From contig DPVM01000010.1 in the NCBI GenBank assembly GCA_003526845.1, positions 190,058-254,057 of the forward strand: a DNA stretch of 64,000 nt. Reading direction: 5' to 3'. The DNA comes from Oscillospiraceae bacterium (GTDB lineage Bacteria; Bacillota; Clostridia; Oscillospirales; Acutalibacteraceae). Every line of letters starts with the position of its first letter. Position 1 is the first letter of the stretch. This document shows positions 17,975 to 26,710 of the stretch, piece after piece. The notes below the pieces were generated by a model, which saw only the letters and a list, made by a program, of their open reading frames with translations, searched no databases and had not been told where the DNA came from. The translations under genes were made by a program, and so were the position numbers.

Positions 17975-18748
17975 TTGTTATTTAAACCCGAATATGACGA
18001 AAACGGCAAAAAAATTCTTTGTGAAATGAACGGCATAAATTCCGAAATGCTTATGGATATTTATGTTAAAAAACTCGCAAAGGGCGAAAAACTTGTGATT
18101 GAGGAGAAAAACAACGAGTGTGCTGTTCTTCTTCTCGGCGGCAATGTTAATTTCACTGTCGGCGACAGCATTAACGAGGATTGCAAGAGAGCAAATCCGT
18201 TTGAAAAAACACCGTATGCAGTGCATTTTTCAAGGGGTACAAAATGCGTTGTGACTGCACTTGAAGACAGCGAGGTGCTTGTTCAGCAGACAGATAACGA
18301 AAGAACATGGCAACCGGTATTCTATAATCCCGACAATTGTCTTTATCAGGAATTCGGAAAGGGTCAGTGGAACGGAACGGGTCACAGAATCGTTTCGACA
18401 ATGTTCGACCTTGACAATGCGCCTTATTCAAATATGGTTATGGGTGAAGTATTCAATCAACCCGGCAGATGGTCATCATATCCGCCTCACTATCACCCAC
18501 AGCCTGAGCTTTATTATTATCAGTTCGACCATCCGGAGGGCTTCGGCGCAGGATTTGAGGGCGATCAACCATATAAAACAGAAAACGGCTCCTGCCTTTG
18601 CATTCGCGGTGGCAACGCTCACCAGCAGGTAACCGCACCGGGATACGAAATGTATTATGTATGGCTCATCCGTCACCTCGACGGCGACCCATGGGATAAA
18701 ACAAGAATTTGTGTTCCCGAATATGAGTGGCTTGCAAATGCAGACTAA
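17975..18748 (+). CDS. iolB: 5-deoxy-glucuronate isomerase
   Basis: Cupin-fold isomerase of myo-inositol breakdown, converting 5-deoxy-D-glucuronate to 2-deoxy-5-keto-D-gluconate. The C-terminal half carries the family signature GRWSSYPPHYHPQPE (metal histidines), then LYYYQFDHPEGFG, a late His in GGNAHQQV and a C-terminal PEYEWL. The start is TTG at 17975, set by AAGGAG eight bases upstream; no ATG fits. At 257 residues it is close to the usual 270. It lies 45 bp after nadC with no terminator between, so it is probably co-transcribed. The other inositol genes are about 31 kb away. Confidence 0.85.
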   Translation: MLFKPEYDENGKKILCEMNGINSEMLMDIYVKKLAKGEKLVIEEKNNECAVLLLGGNVNFTVGDSINEDCKRANPFEKTPYAVHFSRGTKCVVTALEDSEVLVQQTDNERTWQPVFYNPDNCLYQEFGKGQWNGTGHRIVSTMFDLDNAPYSNMVMGEVFNQPGRWSSYPPHYHPQPELYYYQFDHPEGFGAGFEGDQPYKTENGSCLCIRGGNAHQQVTAPGYEMYYVWLIRHLDGDPWDKTRICVPEYEWLANAD

Positions 18749-19829
18749 GGGTGTAATTTTAAAGAATTTTACCGAAATTGAAAAGGTTTTTGAGCAAAAC
18801 AATGTTCAAAGACCTTTTGTCTGTTGCGGTAAAAGTTTTGAGAAAACCGATATTTTTGAATATCTCAAAAAATTTAATATCACTGTTTTTGACAATATCC
18901 GACCAAATCCGCGCTTTGAGGATATGGTTACTGCGGCAGAGCTTTTCAAAAAGAACAATTGCGATTTTATGATTGGCGCAGGCGGCGGCTCACCAATGGA
19001 CAGCGCAAAAATGATTCGTCTTATGGCTACAAACGATATTTCAAAATGTTTAAGTGAGCCTATGCAAAATAACGGCATTAAGGCACTTTTCATCCCTACC
19101 ACTTCGGGCACGGGCAGCGAGGCGACAAAGTCCTCCGTCTTTTATGTTAACGAGGTTGACAAAATCAGCGTTGCAAATTATGATTTCATACCCGACTACA
19201 TAATTTTTGACGAGAGGCTTTTGCAAACCGTGCCGCTCTATCAGCGCAAATGCACCTGCCTCGATGCGCTTTGCCATTCGATAGAGAGCTATTGGAATGT
19301 CAAGGCGAATGACGAGAGCAAGGCTTATGCCGCAAAGTCAATTAAACTTTTTATGCAGTATAAAGACAGCTATATGAAAAACGAGCCGAGCGGCAACAAA
19401 GGTATGCTTGAGGCATCATATTACGGCGGCAAGGCTATCAATATCACCGGCACAACGGCAGGGCACGCAATGTGCTATAACATAACGATGAACTGCCACA
19501 CTGCGCACGGACATTCTGTCGCAAGCGGACTTGTCGAGATTTGGAAATATATGCTCTCTCACAACGAAAATGTCAATGACAGCCGCGGCAGAAAATATGT
19601 TTTGAATGTGTTTGACGAAATCGGCGTTATGCTCGGCGGCAAAAATGCGGCGGACGGTCAGCGTATTTTTGCAAGCCTTGTCGATGAATTTAAACTTGAA
19701 AAACCGACTGCTTCGGCAGATAAAATAGACGAATTTGTTTCAAAGGTTAATGTTGCCAGACTCGGCAACAATCCGACAACACTCACCTCAAACGATGTTG
19801 CCGAGATTTATAAAGGGATACTTCTTTGA
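18738..19829 (+). CDS. Iron-containing alcohol dehydrogenase
   Basis: A 363-residue NAD(P)-dependent group III alcohol dehydrogenase. GAGGGSPMDSAKM is the cofactor loop, TTSGTGSE the conserved core, and the iron ligands are visible as Asp and His in CLDALCHSIES, His in TTAGHAMCYN and His in TAHGHSVA. The chosen ATG overlaps the end of iolB by 11 bp. Longer in-frame starts (18723, 18657) lie deeper in iolB without ribosome sites. Neighbours iolB and a PHP protein give no clear substrate. A sugar-alcohol or aldehyde substrate is possible but unproven. Confidence 0.88.
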   Translation: MQTKGVILKNFTEIEKVFEQNNVQRPFVCCGKSFEKTDIFEYLKKFNITVFDNIRPNPRFEDMVTAAELFKKNNCDFMIGAGGGSPMDSAKMIRLMATNDISKCLSEPMQNNGIKALFIPTTSGTGSEATKSSVFYVNEVDKISVANYDFIPDYIIFDERLLQTVPLYQRKCTCLDALCHSIESYWNVKANDESKAYAAKSIKLFMQYKDSYMKNEPSGNKGMLEASYYGGKAINITGTTAGHAMCYNITMNCHTAHGHSVASGLVEIWKYMLSHNENVNDSRGRKYVLNVFDEIGVMLGGKNAADGQRIFASLVDEFKLEKPTASADKIDEFVSKVNVARLGNNPTTLTSNDVAEIYKGILL

Positions 19830-20494
19830 TGGAATATAAGTATGAAATGCACTGCCACACCAAAACGGTCAGCCGTTGCGGCAGGGTAGAGCCAAAGGAA
19901 ATTGTAAGGCTTTATAAGGAACAGGGCTATTCGGGCATTGTTTTGACTGACCATTACAGCCCGATGACCTTTGACGCCGTGGGCTATTTGTTTCCGCAAA
20001 AGCGCATTGATTTTTATCTCGGCGCTTATCACGAAATGCAAAAATATGCCGACGACGATTTTTCCGTTATGCTCGGAATGGAGCTTCGCCACTATGCCAC
20101 CGCAAATGATTATTTGATTTACGGCGTGGAGGAGGATTGGTTGCGAAAACAGCACAATCTCCTTGCCGTTTGGGAAAAGCAAATGTATCAAATGATGCAT
20201 GCGCAAGGCTATCTTGTTTATCAGGCGCATCCGTTCAGACCGGGTATTCGCCGCTGTAATCCCGATTATATCGACGGTATTGAGATTTATAACGGCAAAA
20301 CCGATAAAGCTCTTAACGAAAAAGCGTTTGAATGGGCAAAGCAAACAGACAAACTGATGGTTTCCGGCTCGGATTTTCATGTTTTTAAAAATCTCGCTCG
20401 CGGCGGAATTATCACAAACCACAAAATCAAAAACAATTCCGACCTTCTCCAAACCCTGAAATCACAGGATTTCAAAATGATTCAAAATTATTAA
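19829..20494 (+). CDS. PHP-domain metal-dependent phosphoesterase
   Basis: A 221-residue PHP-fold protein with histidine motifs for a trinuclear metal site: MHCHTKTVSRCG near the N-terminus, LTDHYS, a glutamate in GMELRHY, a histidine in QAHPFRP, and SGSDFHVF near the end. Related single-domain PHP proteins hydrolyse nucleotides or histidinol phosphate. Here the substrate is unknown. The ATG overlaps the dehydrogenase stop by one base (TGATG) with AAAGGGA upstream, so translation is coupled. It is the last gene of the operon, ahead of a strong bidirectional terminator. Confidence 0.82.
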   Translation: MEYKYEMHCHTKTVSRCGRVEPKEIVRLYKEQGYSGIVLTDHYSPMTFDAVGYLFPQKRIDFYLGAYHEMQKYADDDFSVMLGMELRHYATANDYLIYGVEEDWLRKQHNLLAVWEKQMYQMMHAQGYLVYQAHPFRPGIRRCNPDYIDGIEIYNGKTDKALNEKAFEWAKQTDKLMVSGSDFHVFKNLARGGIITNHKIKNNSDLLQTLKSQDFKMIQNY

Positions 20495-20507
20495 TCACAG
20501 GATATAG

Positions 20508-20546
20508 AAAACGCAGTTCAATTTTTATTTTGAACTGCGTTTCTTT
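20508..20546. terminator. Bidirectional terminator overlapping the vanZ-like stop codon
   Basis: A perfect 13-bp stem pairs AAACGCAGTTCAA with TTGAACTGCGTTT around an 8-nt AT-rich loop, with T-rich tracts on both sides. The stop codon of the minus-strand gene lies in the loop and its last codons form one arm. Confidence 0.88.
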
Positions 20547-21067
20547 GTTATTATGCGTTTTATTATGATATATATTATTGCGCCGATTGTGCCGCCTGCA
20601 GTGTTGAAAACCAAATCCGATATTTGAAAAGTGCCTCGTTTTGTGACTAATTGCAGAGTTTCTATAAAAAGCGAATACCCAAACGATACTGCCGCCGCGC
20701 AAACAATTGCCTTTTTCGTTGAGGTTGACAGCTTTTCAAATCCGAGCAAAAGCAATGCTCCGAACGGTATAAACATCAAAATGTTGCCGATAACCTGATA
20801 GTCAAGCCCCGTCCATCGCCGACGGAATATTGTCCACCCTTGCCAAACCTCGCTGAGCGGGTCGTATATAGGCTCTCTGCCGATTACGGTGCGATAAAGC
20901 AGTATATATACATATGCCAAAAAGGCGATTTCGCACAAGGCATACAATTTCGGCTTGTCGATTTTAAAGACATATCGCTTCAACAGAAAAATCAGCGCGC
21001 CTGCAAGCAAACCGAGCGGCAACGCGGCTTCAAGCGTTTCAACTATGTCTTTAAGCATATAGTACAT
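20525..21067 (-). CDS. VanZ-like membrane protein
   Basis: A 180-residue protein with about five membrane helices and the VanZ signature: NILMFIPFGALL, SLFIETLQLVTKRGTFQISDLVFNTAGGTIG. VanZ homologues affect teicoplanin sensitivity or surface-polymer biology, but their biochemistry is unclear. It is the last gene of the exopolysaccharide operon, 30 bp after a GT2 gene, and so probably serves cell-surface assembly here. GAGG precedes the ATG at 21067. A second ATG three codons later is also possible. Confidence 0.87.
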   Translation of the reverse strand: MYYMLKDIVETLEAALPLGLLAGALIFLLKRYVFKIDKPKLYALCEIAFLAYVYILLYRTVIGREPIYDPLSEVWQGWTIFRRRWTGLDYQVIGNILMFIPFGALLLLGFEKLSTSTKKAIVCAAAVSFGYSLFIETLQLVTKRGTFQISDLVFNTAGGTIGAIIYIIIKRIITKKRSSK

Positions 21068-21097
21068 TGCTGTTGTCCTCGATGATTATTTGCAAAA

Positions 21098-22129
21098 TTA
21101 TTTTATAAATACCTTTTGGAGTCCCTCAAGCGCTTTGCGCACAATTCTGCGCATTTTGCGATAGACAGTTGCTTTGGGGTTATGCTTTGTATAGTCCTTT
21201 ACAAATTCGGTATATTGACGGCTTTTGATACAATCAAATTGGAGCGGGGTGAGATATTCAGCTAAAATATCATCCGTCAAAATATCGGCAAAAGTGTTTT
21301 CTGTTGTGTTTTGAATTTGCTTTGCTGCCTTTTCGCGCGAAAGCCATGCGATATAATATTCAACAAGTCCCCTGTAATAGCTTCCAATATACAAATGTTC
21401 GTATTTTTTCGGTATTTTATCAGTGCCGCCGAAATAGTCTGCAATTTTTATGTAAACATATTTTTGCATTTCGTCCATATCGGGATAAAACTTCGCCGTC
21501 AAGCCGCCGCGGATATGATGATAATTATATGTCATTTTTTCGGAGACAACAACCTTACCGGTTATATATTTTGAATACAAAAGGTTAAAAATATGGTCTT
21601 CGCCGAAAGTAATCGAGGTGTCATATGTAAGGTGATTTTCGTTGATTATGCTTGTTTTATAAAGCTTTGCGCAAGGCCACCATATTGTCCTGTCAAAATC
21701 ACGAAAACGGTTGTATATATCCTGAGGACCGTCAAAAACATTGTTTTGAAAAGGATTTGGTCTTGATTTGACAGTGATTTCATTATAAGAGCATATAACA
21801 AAATCAACATCATCGGCAGCAAGTTCAAGCATATCCGAAAATGCTGTTTTCGGAAGTGAGTCATCGGCGTCAACATATGTGATAAACTCGCCCTTTGCGT
21901 ATTTGAGCGCAGTGTTTCTTGCAGCCGAAACACCTCCGTTTTTCTGCGATATAACTTTCAGTCTTGCATCTTTTTTTGCAAGCGAGTTTAAAATATCAAG
22001 CGTGTTGTCGCTTGATCCGTCGTTTACAACGATGATTTCAAAGTCCCTATATGTTTGATTAAAAATCGTATTTATGCAGCCTTCAATAAATCTTCCGGCA
22101 TTATATGCAGGTATAATTACACTTATCAT
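21098..22129 (-). CDS. Family 2 glycosyltransferase
   Basis: A 343-residue GT-A inverting glycosyltransferase for polysaccharide assembly on the cytoplasmic side. ISVIIPAYNAGRFIE, VVNDGSSDNT, GVSAARNTAL and the metal-binding DXD-type YVDADDSL are in the usual order over the first 100 residues. The C-terminal half is helical with a basic tail. It lies between the polymerase and vanZ-like genes of the capsule operon. The sugar donor and acceptor cannot be predicted. Confidence 0.9.
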   Translation of the reverse strand: MISVIIPAYNAGRFIEGCINTIFNQTYRDFEIIVVNDGSSDNTLDILNSLAKKDARLKVISQKNGGVSAARNTALKYAKGEFITYVDADDSLPKTAFSDMLELAADDVDFVICSYNEITVKSRPNPFQNNVFDGPQDIYNRFRDFDRTIWWPCAKLYKTSIINENHLTYDTSITFGEDHIFNLLYSKYITGKVVVSEKMTYNYHHIRGGLTAKFYPDMDEMQKYVYIKIADYFGGTDKIPKKYEHLYIGSYYRGLVEYYIAWLSREKAAKQIQNTTENTFADILTDDILAEYLTPLQFDCIKSRQYTEFVKDYTKHNPKATVYRKMRRIVRKALEGLQKVFIK

Positions 22130-22150
22130 AGTTTTCTCCTATTTGTATTA

Positions 22151-23458
22151 TTAAAATGAAATTTTAATCTTTGGCAGTCGAATTGATACATCTTTGTCAA
22201 CCTCCACCTGCGATGCAAGCGCAATTGCAACAAAGCCGAGCATGCCCGACGAGCTTGTTATAATGCCGGATCCGATTGCGTGAATTACAAATTGAGCAAA
22301 TGTCGCATACAAAAAAGCCTTCAAGTCGAAGCGTATGCTTTTGCTGTTTGTGAATGAAACGAAAATTCTGATATATACAATTCCCATAAGAATTGCGCCG
22401 ATCCATCCAAACTGACCGAGAACCGATGCCCAGTGTGTGTCATTAAGGAACGGACCGAAATCGCGGCTCATGCCCCAATGCTTGTCAAAATGATATTGTG
22501 TGTAAAGCGGCGAATAATTTTTTGCCGCCTCCGCTGAGCCGTATGTCGCAAAGCCCGAACCGAATGGAAAATAGTTGTTTGCGGTTTTAACAGCGTATTC
22601 GTTGAATACCTGTCTTGCGGCACCTTCGTGCGTCAAATAAGTGCTGATTTGATATTGACCGAGAAACAGTATTCCGCATACTATGGCAATAATTACGATT
22701 GGGTTTAATCTGTCGTGTCGCTTGAAGTAGAACAAAAGCAAAACAAACATAAATGTCAAAATCAATGCCTGCGATTTCAAATTAAGCCCGATTGCAACAA
22801 CCGTCATAAAATAATATATGCCTTTTTGGCGCGGAGTCAGCTTATCGGTGCAAACAAATGCAGCAAAAAATACGAGAAATGTTGTTATGTATTCAAAGTT
22901 GTAAGTGTAGCCGAAAGCAAAACTGTTAAGCCCGAATCGTGTATCGTTTGTCATTCCTATATCGACAAATTGCGTTATAATCGAGCATATGAACGCTGCG
23001 ATGCAATACAGCTTGCCTATGGGCAAAAACATATCAAGAGTTGCTTGTTTTTCTTTATCGTTTAAAAAGTATTTAACAGCGAAAAAAGCGGCTATTACTT
23101 TAACTTGAGTTACTGCATCAACGCCGATAGACCACAGACTGACATTCAGTCCGCTGTACCAGTTCGAAACCAAACCGATGACAAGCGTAACAATAATTAA
23201 GGCAAATGTTACAAGGTCGTATCTTTTGATTTTTCTGTTGAAAACGATAAGGTATCCCATTGATATGACACCGAGCACTTCGTCAAAATAACTGCCGTTA
23301 AACAGTCGCTCGATTATCATAAGTGCAAGCACGATTAAAAATACCAAAAGGCTTTTGAGATGCACTTGGTATCTGCTTTTTTTCTTTTTATCAACAATAT
23401 ACAGTTGCGGCCGCGGTCGTCTTTCACTGTTGCCGTGGTTTAGTGTTTTTGTTGCCAT
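22151..23458 (-). CDS. Wzy-type polysaccharide polymerase (O-antigen ligase family membrane protein)
   Basis: A 435-residue protein with a basic N-terminal tail and about ten to twelve membrane helices. A long extracytoplasmic loop (about residues 285-345) contains FGSGFATYGSAEA and FLNDTHWASVLGQFGWIGAI, the pattern of Wzy/O-antigen ligase proteins. It should link lipid-carried repeat units into polymer on the outer face of the membrane. It is the only polymerase candidate in the operon. No separate flippase was recognised nearby. Confidence 0.83.
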   Translation of the reverse strand: MATKTLNHGNSERRPRPQLYIVDKKKKSRYQVHLKSLLVFLIVLALMIIERLFNGSYFDEVLGVISMGYLIVFNRKIKRYDLVTFALIIVTLVIGLVSNWYSGLNVSLWSIGVDAVTQVKVIAAFFAVKYFLNDKEKQATLDMFLPIGKLYCIAAFICSIITQFVDIGMTNDTRFGLNSFAFGYTYNFEYITTFLVFFAAFVCTDKLTPRQKGIYYFMTVVAIGLNLKSQALILTFMFVLLLFYFKRHDRLNPIVIIAIVCGILFLGQYQISTYLTHEGAARQVFNEYAVKTANNYFPFGSGFATYGSAEAAKNYSPLYTQYHFDKHWGMSRDFGPFLNDTHWASVLGQFGWIGAILMGIVYIRIFVSFTNSKSIRFDLKAFLYATFAQFVIHAIGSGIITSSSGMLGFVAIALASQVEVDKDVSIRLPKIKISF

Positions 23459-23479
23459 TAAAATATTTTCCTCTGATTT

Positions 23480-24655
23480 TTATATTCTGTCTTTAAAAAA
23501 TGACGATTTTTTCATCATTCGATACAGCTTTTTGCTTTTATAAATTTTGCGCCGCAAGAATATGAGCGCTCTTTTTTTAGTGTTGTATTTTATAAGTGCC
23601 GCCGCAATGTCGCCGTTTTCCGCGAGTGCGGCATATTTTTTTGCGTTTTCGTTTTTATAAAGCGGTTTGTTTAACTGACCGTTTTTTTTCAGCGCCTCGT
23701 CAAGCGTTCTTTCATACAAATTTATGTTTGGCTTTACACGGCAAAGCAAATCCTCGCCCTTTTTTGTATTTTGCAAAACAACATTAGTGCCGTTATTCGT
23801 TTTGTACTCAAACGGAATTTCGTCGCCAAGTCCCCAAAAATCGCCGAGCGAAATATCGCCGACCCTTTGCGGATGTGCATATTTGCATGTGTAGCAATTT
23901 TCTCTTTGGCACACTCCGTCCAAAAACGCCGTTAAATAATAGCTTTGTCTTTGCGGAATCTGCTTGATAATGCAGCCGTTTTCGTCAAAATATTTGATAA
24001 TGTATTCATTTTTATCTCTGAACGAAACGAATTTTGCTTTTTCAAAATCGCCCTTGAGTTCAAAACGCGAATATGCTTTGAATACCGCCTCATCCGGAGC
24101 ACCGTGGCACACAATGTCTATCATGAAAAGATTTTCATATTCTCTGCCGAGAAAGAATTTAAGCCCCGCAACCTGACACGGAGTTCCCACAAACAAGATG
24201 TTTTCGGCGTTTGTGAGGTCGGTTTTGATTTTTTTGTATGTGTTGCCTATGTGCGCGTGAAAGTATTTTGAGCCACGCGTTTTGTTCAAATCGTCAACGG
24301 TTTTGCACTTAATGAAAGACAGCGACAAATCGTCATTCACCGCGCAGGCGTAAACTGCGCCGTCATTTAAAAAGCTCTTGCATATTTCATAGCAAACACC
24401 GCCGGAGGTCGACAAAATATGCGTTTCCTCATCCTTTGAATATGCGGCATAGACCTTTTGAGGCGTTGCAAAAGCAACTCTGTTGATTGACGGGCAGGAC
24501 TTTTTGCACATTTTGCAGTCGATGCAAATGCTCTCGTCAACTTCGGGATAAATTGCACCGCTTTTGCCCACAGCCATATGTATGCAGTTTTTGGGGCAAG
24601 CGTTGACACACGCAAAGCAAGCGGTGCAATCGCTTTTGTCGCACAGTTTATTCAT
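23480..24655 (-). CDS. Ferredoxin-domain protein of the coenzyme F420 hydrogenase/dehydrogenase beta-subunit family
   Basis: A 391-residue protein. Two [4Fe-4S] motifs stand at the N-terminus (CTACFACVNAC and CIDCKMCKKSC), followed by FrhB-like N- and C-terminal domains with TSGGVCYEI, FVGTPCQVAGLKFF, VCHGAPD and a cysteine-rich CQRENCYTCKYA. Such proteins occur in exopolysaccharide clusters next to pyruvyl transferases, where they may be oxidoreductases acting on sugars. The exact reaction is not established. The ATG at 24655 follows CGGAGCAATAAA, within the end of the pyruvyl transferase gene. Confidence 0.85.
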   Translation of the reverse strand: MNKLCDKSDCTACFACVNACPKNCIHMAVGKSGAIYPEVDESICIDCKMCKKSCPSINRVAFATPQKVYAAYSKDEETHILSTSGGVCYEICKSFLNDGAVYACAVNDDLSLSFIKCKTVDDLNKTRGSKYFHAHIGNTYKKIKTDLTNAENILFVGTPCQVAGLKFFLGREYENLFMIDIVCHGAPDEAVFKAYSRFELKGDFEKAKFVSFRDKNEYIIKYFDENGCIIKQIPQRQSYYLTAFLDGVCQRENCYTCKYAHPQRVGDISLGDFWGLGDEIPFEYKTNNGTNVVLQNTKKGEDLLCRVKPNINLYERTLDEALKKNGQLNKPLYKNENAKKYAALAENGDIAAALIKYNTKKRALIFLRRKIYKSKKLYRMMKKSSFFKDRI

Positions 24656-24656
24656 T

Positions 24657-25790
24657 TTATTGCTCCGAAATATGTTTGTCCAAAAATTTCTTTGAGTCGT
24701 CAATAAAGCCGCCCAGCCTTTTATAAACTGCGTCATAGTCGATGCTCTCGTTAAAAAGCCGTTTTATATCGTTTTCGTTTTTTGCGAGGCGGTCTGTCAG
24801 CCCTGCCTTTGACAGTAAGTGCAAAACTCGGCTGTTTTGGTTAAACGGGTTTGACTCTCTGTGTTTTGTTACAACGCAAAAATTCTTTTTGAAAATAATC
24901 GCAAAGCAAATTGCGTGAAACGAGTCGGTTATTATAAATTCGCTGTTATCCTCAAGTGCCAAAAAGTCGGCAGGGGATATTGTGTAGTTTTTCTTTTCGC
25001 TTTTGTCGAACATTTCGGTTGATGTCGGCAAAATAACATTTTTGATATTTAAGTTGTCAGTCGCATTGTATGCAAAGCTGTTTCTTTCATCGTCGCCCAA
25101 AAAGTATGACAGCGCGTATTTTTCGCTCGGTATTCTTGTTGTGTCGGCGATTGTGCGCCATTCGTTTGCAGAAAGCAAAAATGTCGGGTCGCATACAATC
25201 GATACATTTTTGCCGCTGATTTTTTCAATATCTTTGCGGCAGTCCGGCTCGCGCAGGGATATTGCCTCAAAATCCTTTAAATACTCCGTAAGGCATTTTT
25301 TCGCATAGTCGGGTATATAGTTTATTCCCGTGCTTGCAGCATACGATATTTTCCTTTTTCCGTCGGCAAATGCTAAATAATAGTTTTTGTCGATTATCTG
25401 CGGGTTCCATATTTGGTCAGAACCGCAAATAAAAATGTCAAATTTGTCGCGTGCGTTGTCAATATCACCGTCAAAAAAGTTTATCTTTGACAAAAAGTCA
25501 TCAAAACTTTTGTCGCGCTCGGCTTTAAGCTCCGGATATTTTGCGTTTATCTCGTCCGTAAGCGGCGTTTTTTTAGGCTTTAAATAATCCTTGGCGTGCT
25601 CACGCAGTTTATATAGCAAATGCTCCGCCTTTTTGCCGAAGGATTGCAGATATTTTTCCTCGCTCGGGTAATATTTTATCAGTTGAGCGTCTGCGCCGTA
25701 TGCGTCATTTAAATATTTTTGCAGGGCGTATGCTTGCAACACTGTGCCGTAATTTTGATTTGAAAACCAGGTCATTATTGCAATTTTCAT
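24657..25790 (-). CDS. Polysaccharide pyruvyl transferase family protein
   Basis: A 377-residue enzyme of the CsaB/WcaK family, which transfers pyruvate from phosphoenolpyruvate onto a sugar to form a ketal. KIAIMTWFSNQNYGTVLQAYAL at the start, FICGSDQIWNP, YAASTGIN, the conserved SLREPDC, CDPTFLLS, and TDSFHAICFAI near the C-terminus match the family. The start ATG at 25790 follows AGGGGTGA. It lies directly upstream of the F420-dehydrogenase-like gene, a pairing often seen in surface-polysaccharide loci. The product may give acidic groups to the capsule. Confidence 0.88.
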   Translation of the reverse strand: MKIAIMTWFSNQNYGTVLQAYALQKYLNDAYGADAQLIKYYPSEEKYLQSFGKKAEHLLYKLREHAKDYLKPKKTPLTDEINAKYPELKAERDKSFDDFLSKINFFDGDIDNARDKFDIFICGSDQIWNPQIIDKNYYLAFADGKRKISYAASTGINYIPDYAKKCLTEYLKDFEAISLREPDCRKDIEKISGKNVSIVCDPTFLLSANEWRTIADTTRIPSEKYALSYFLGDDERNSFAYNATDNLNIKNVILPTSTEMFDKSEKKNYTISPADFLALEDNSEFIITDSFHAICFAIIFKKNFCVVTKHRESNPFNQNSRVLHLLSKAGLTDRLAKNENDIKRLFNESIDYDAVYKRLGGFIDDSKKFLDKHISEQ

Positions 25791-25800
25791 TGTGTCACCC

Positions 25801-26709
25801 CTACATTTTATATAGCTCACCGAGCTTTGAAAGATAGCTGTTTTCAGCCGCCTTGCTGTTGTCAACCTTGTGTGTCAGCTTGTGTACGGAAGTTATATTT
25901 TTTATTTGCTCAAAGCGCTTTTTGTCAAATTCCTTGCAAAAATCAATTGCTAAAATGTGATTGTCCATCTGGTTGTAATACGGCATTTTTTGCCATTCGT
26001 CCTCGTATATGTCCGTAACTGTTCTGAAAAACATATGAAACAGGAAATAGTGGCAAAGATAATTCTCATTTTCCCAATATTTTAAAAGCAAATTTTGTGT
26101 TTCGTTAAGCAAAATATTGTTTGCCTTACTGCGAATGAGCCAGTTGCCCATATTAACCGTTTCCTTATCAAACAAGCCGTCATGATAAACAAAAAAGTCG
26201 CTGTCCGTTATGTATTCAGGCAGGGGAGCGGTCAAATATGTTGTTGCGTCGAGCCAAATTCCGCCGTGCTCAATCAAAAGCTCAATTCTCAAAATGTCGG
26301 AAAATTGGGCATACGGAATAATGCCCTTTTCCCATTTTTCATAAATATAGTCGGGCAGATTAACATAGTCCTTTATGTTTCCCTTGTTTAAAAAAACAAT
26401 TTCTCTGTCCTTTATATGATATTTGAGCGATTTAATGCAGTTTTGCACAATTTCGGGTGCGTTTTCGATTCCCTGAAACCAGCATACCCAAACCTTTTCG
26501 CTCTCGTCACCCGGATATTGCTTAAAATTTGTTTTGCCTACATATTTTGAGTATTTCTTTTTCAGCTTTGAATAAATATCGTATTTGACGCTTTGCTCGG
26601 CAAGATAGCCGCTCGTGCGGTCGGTTTTGCTGAAGAAATATTCCATTGCGCTATGAAATACAGTTTTGTTTTTTATTGAAATTTTTACTAAATTCTTAAA
26701 ATCGCTCAT
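25801..26709 (-). CDS. GT32-like capsular polysaccharide glycosyltransferase
   Basis: A 302-residue protein of the capsular polysaccharide synthesis / sugar-binding DXD family. KVWVCWFQGIENAPEIVQNCIKSL is the donor-domain beginning, followed by YAQFSDILRIELLIEHGGIWLDATTYL, in which LDAT holds the DXD-like motif. Enzymes of this kind commonly transfer galactose or mannose. It begins two bases from the end of the preceding GT4 gene. The linkage made is unknown. Confidence 0.85.
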   Translation of the reverse strand: MSDFKNLVKISIKNKTVFHSAMEYFFSKTDRTSGYLAEQSVKYDIYSKLKKKYSKYVGKTNFKQYPGDESEKVWVCWFQGIENAPEIVQNCIKSLKYHIKDREIVFLNKGNIKDYVNLPDYIYEKWEKGIIPYAQFSDILRIELLIEHGGIWLDATTYLTAPLPEYITDSDFFVYHDGLFDKETVNMGNWLIRSKANNILLNETQNLLLKYWENENYLCHYFLFHMFFRTVTDIYEDEWQKMPYYNQMDNHILAIDFCKEFDKKRFEQIKNITSVHKLTHKVDNSKAAENSYLSKLGELYKM

Positions 26710-26710
26710 A

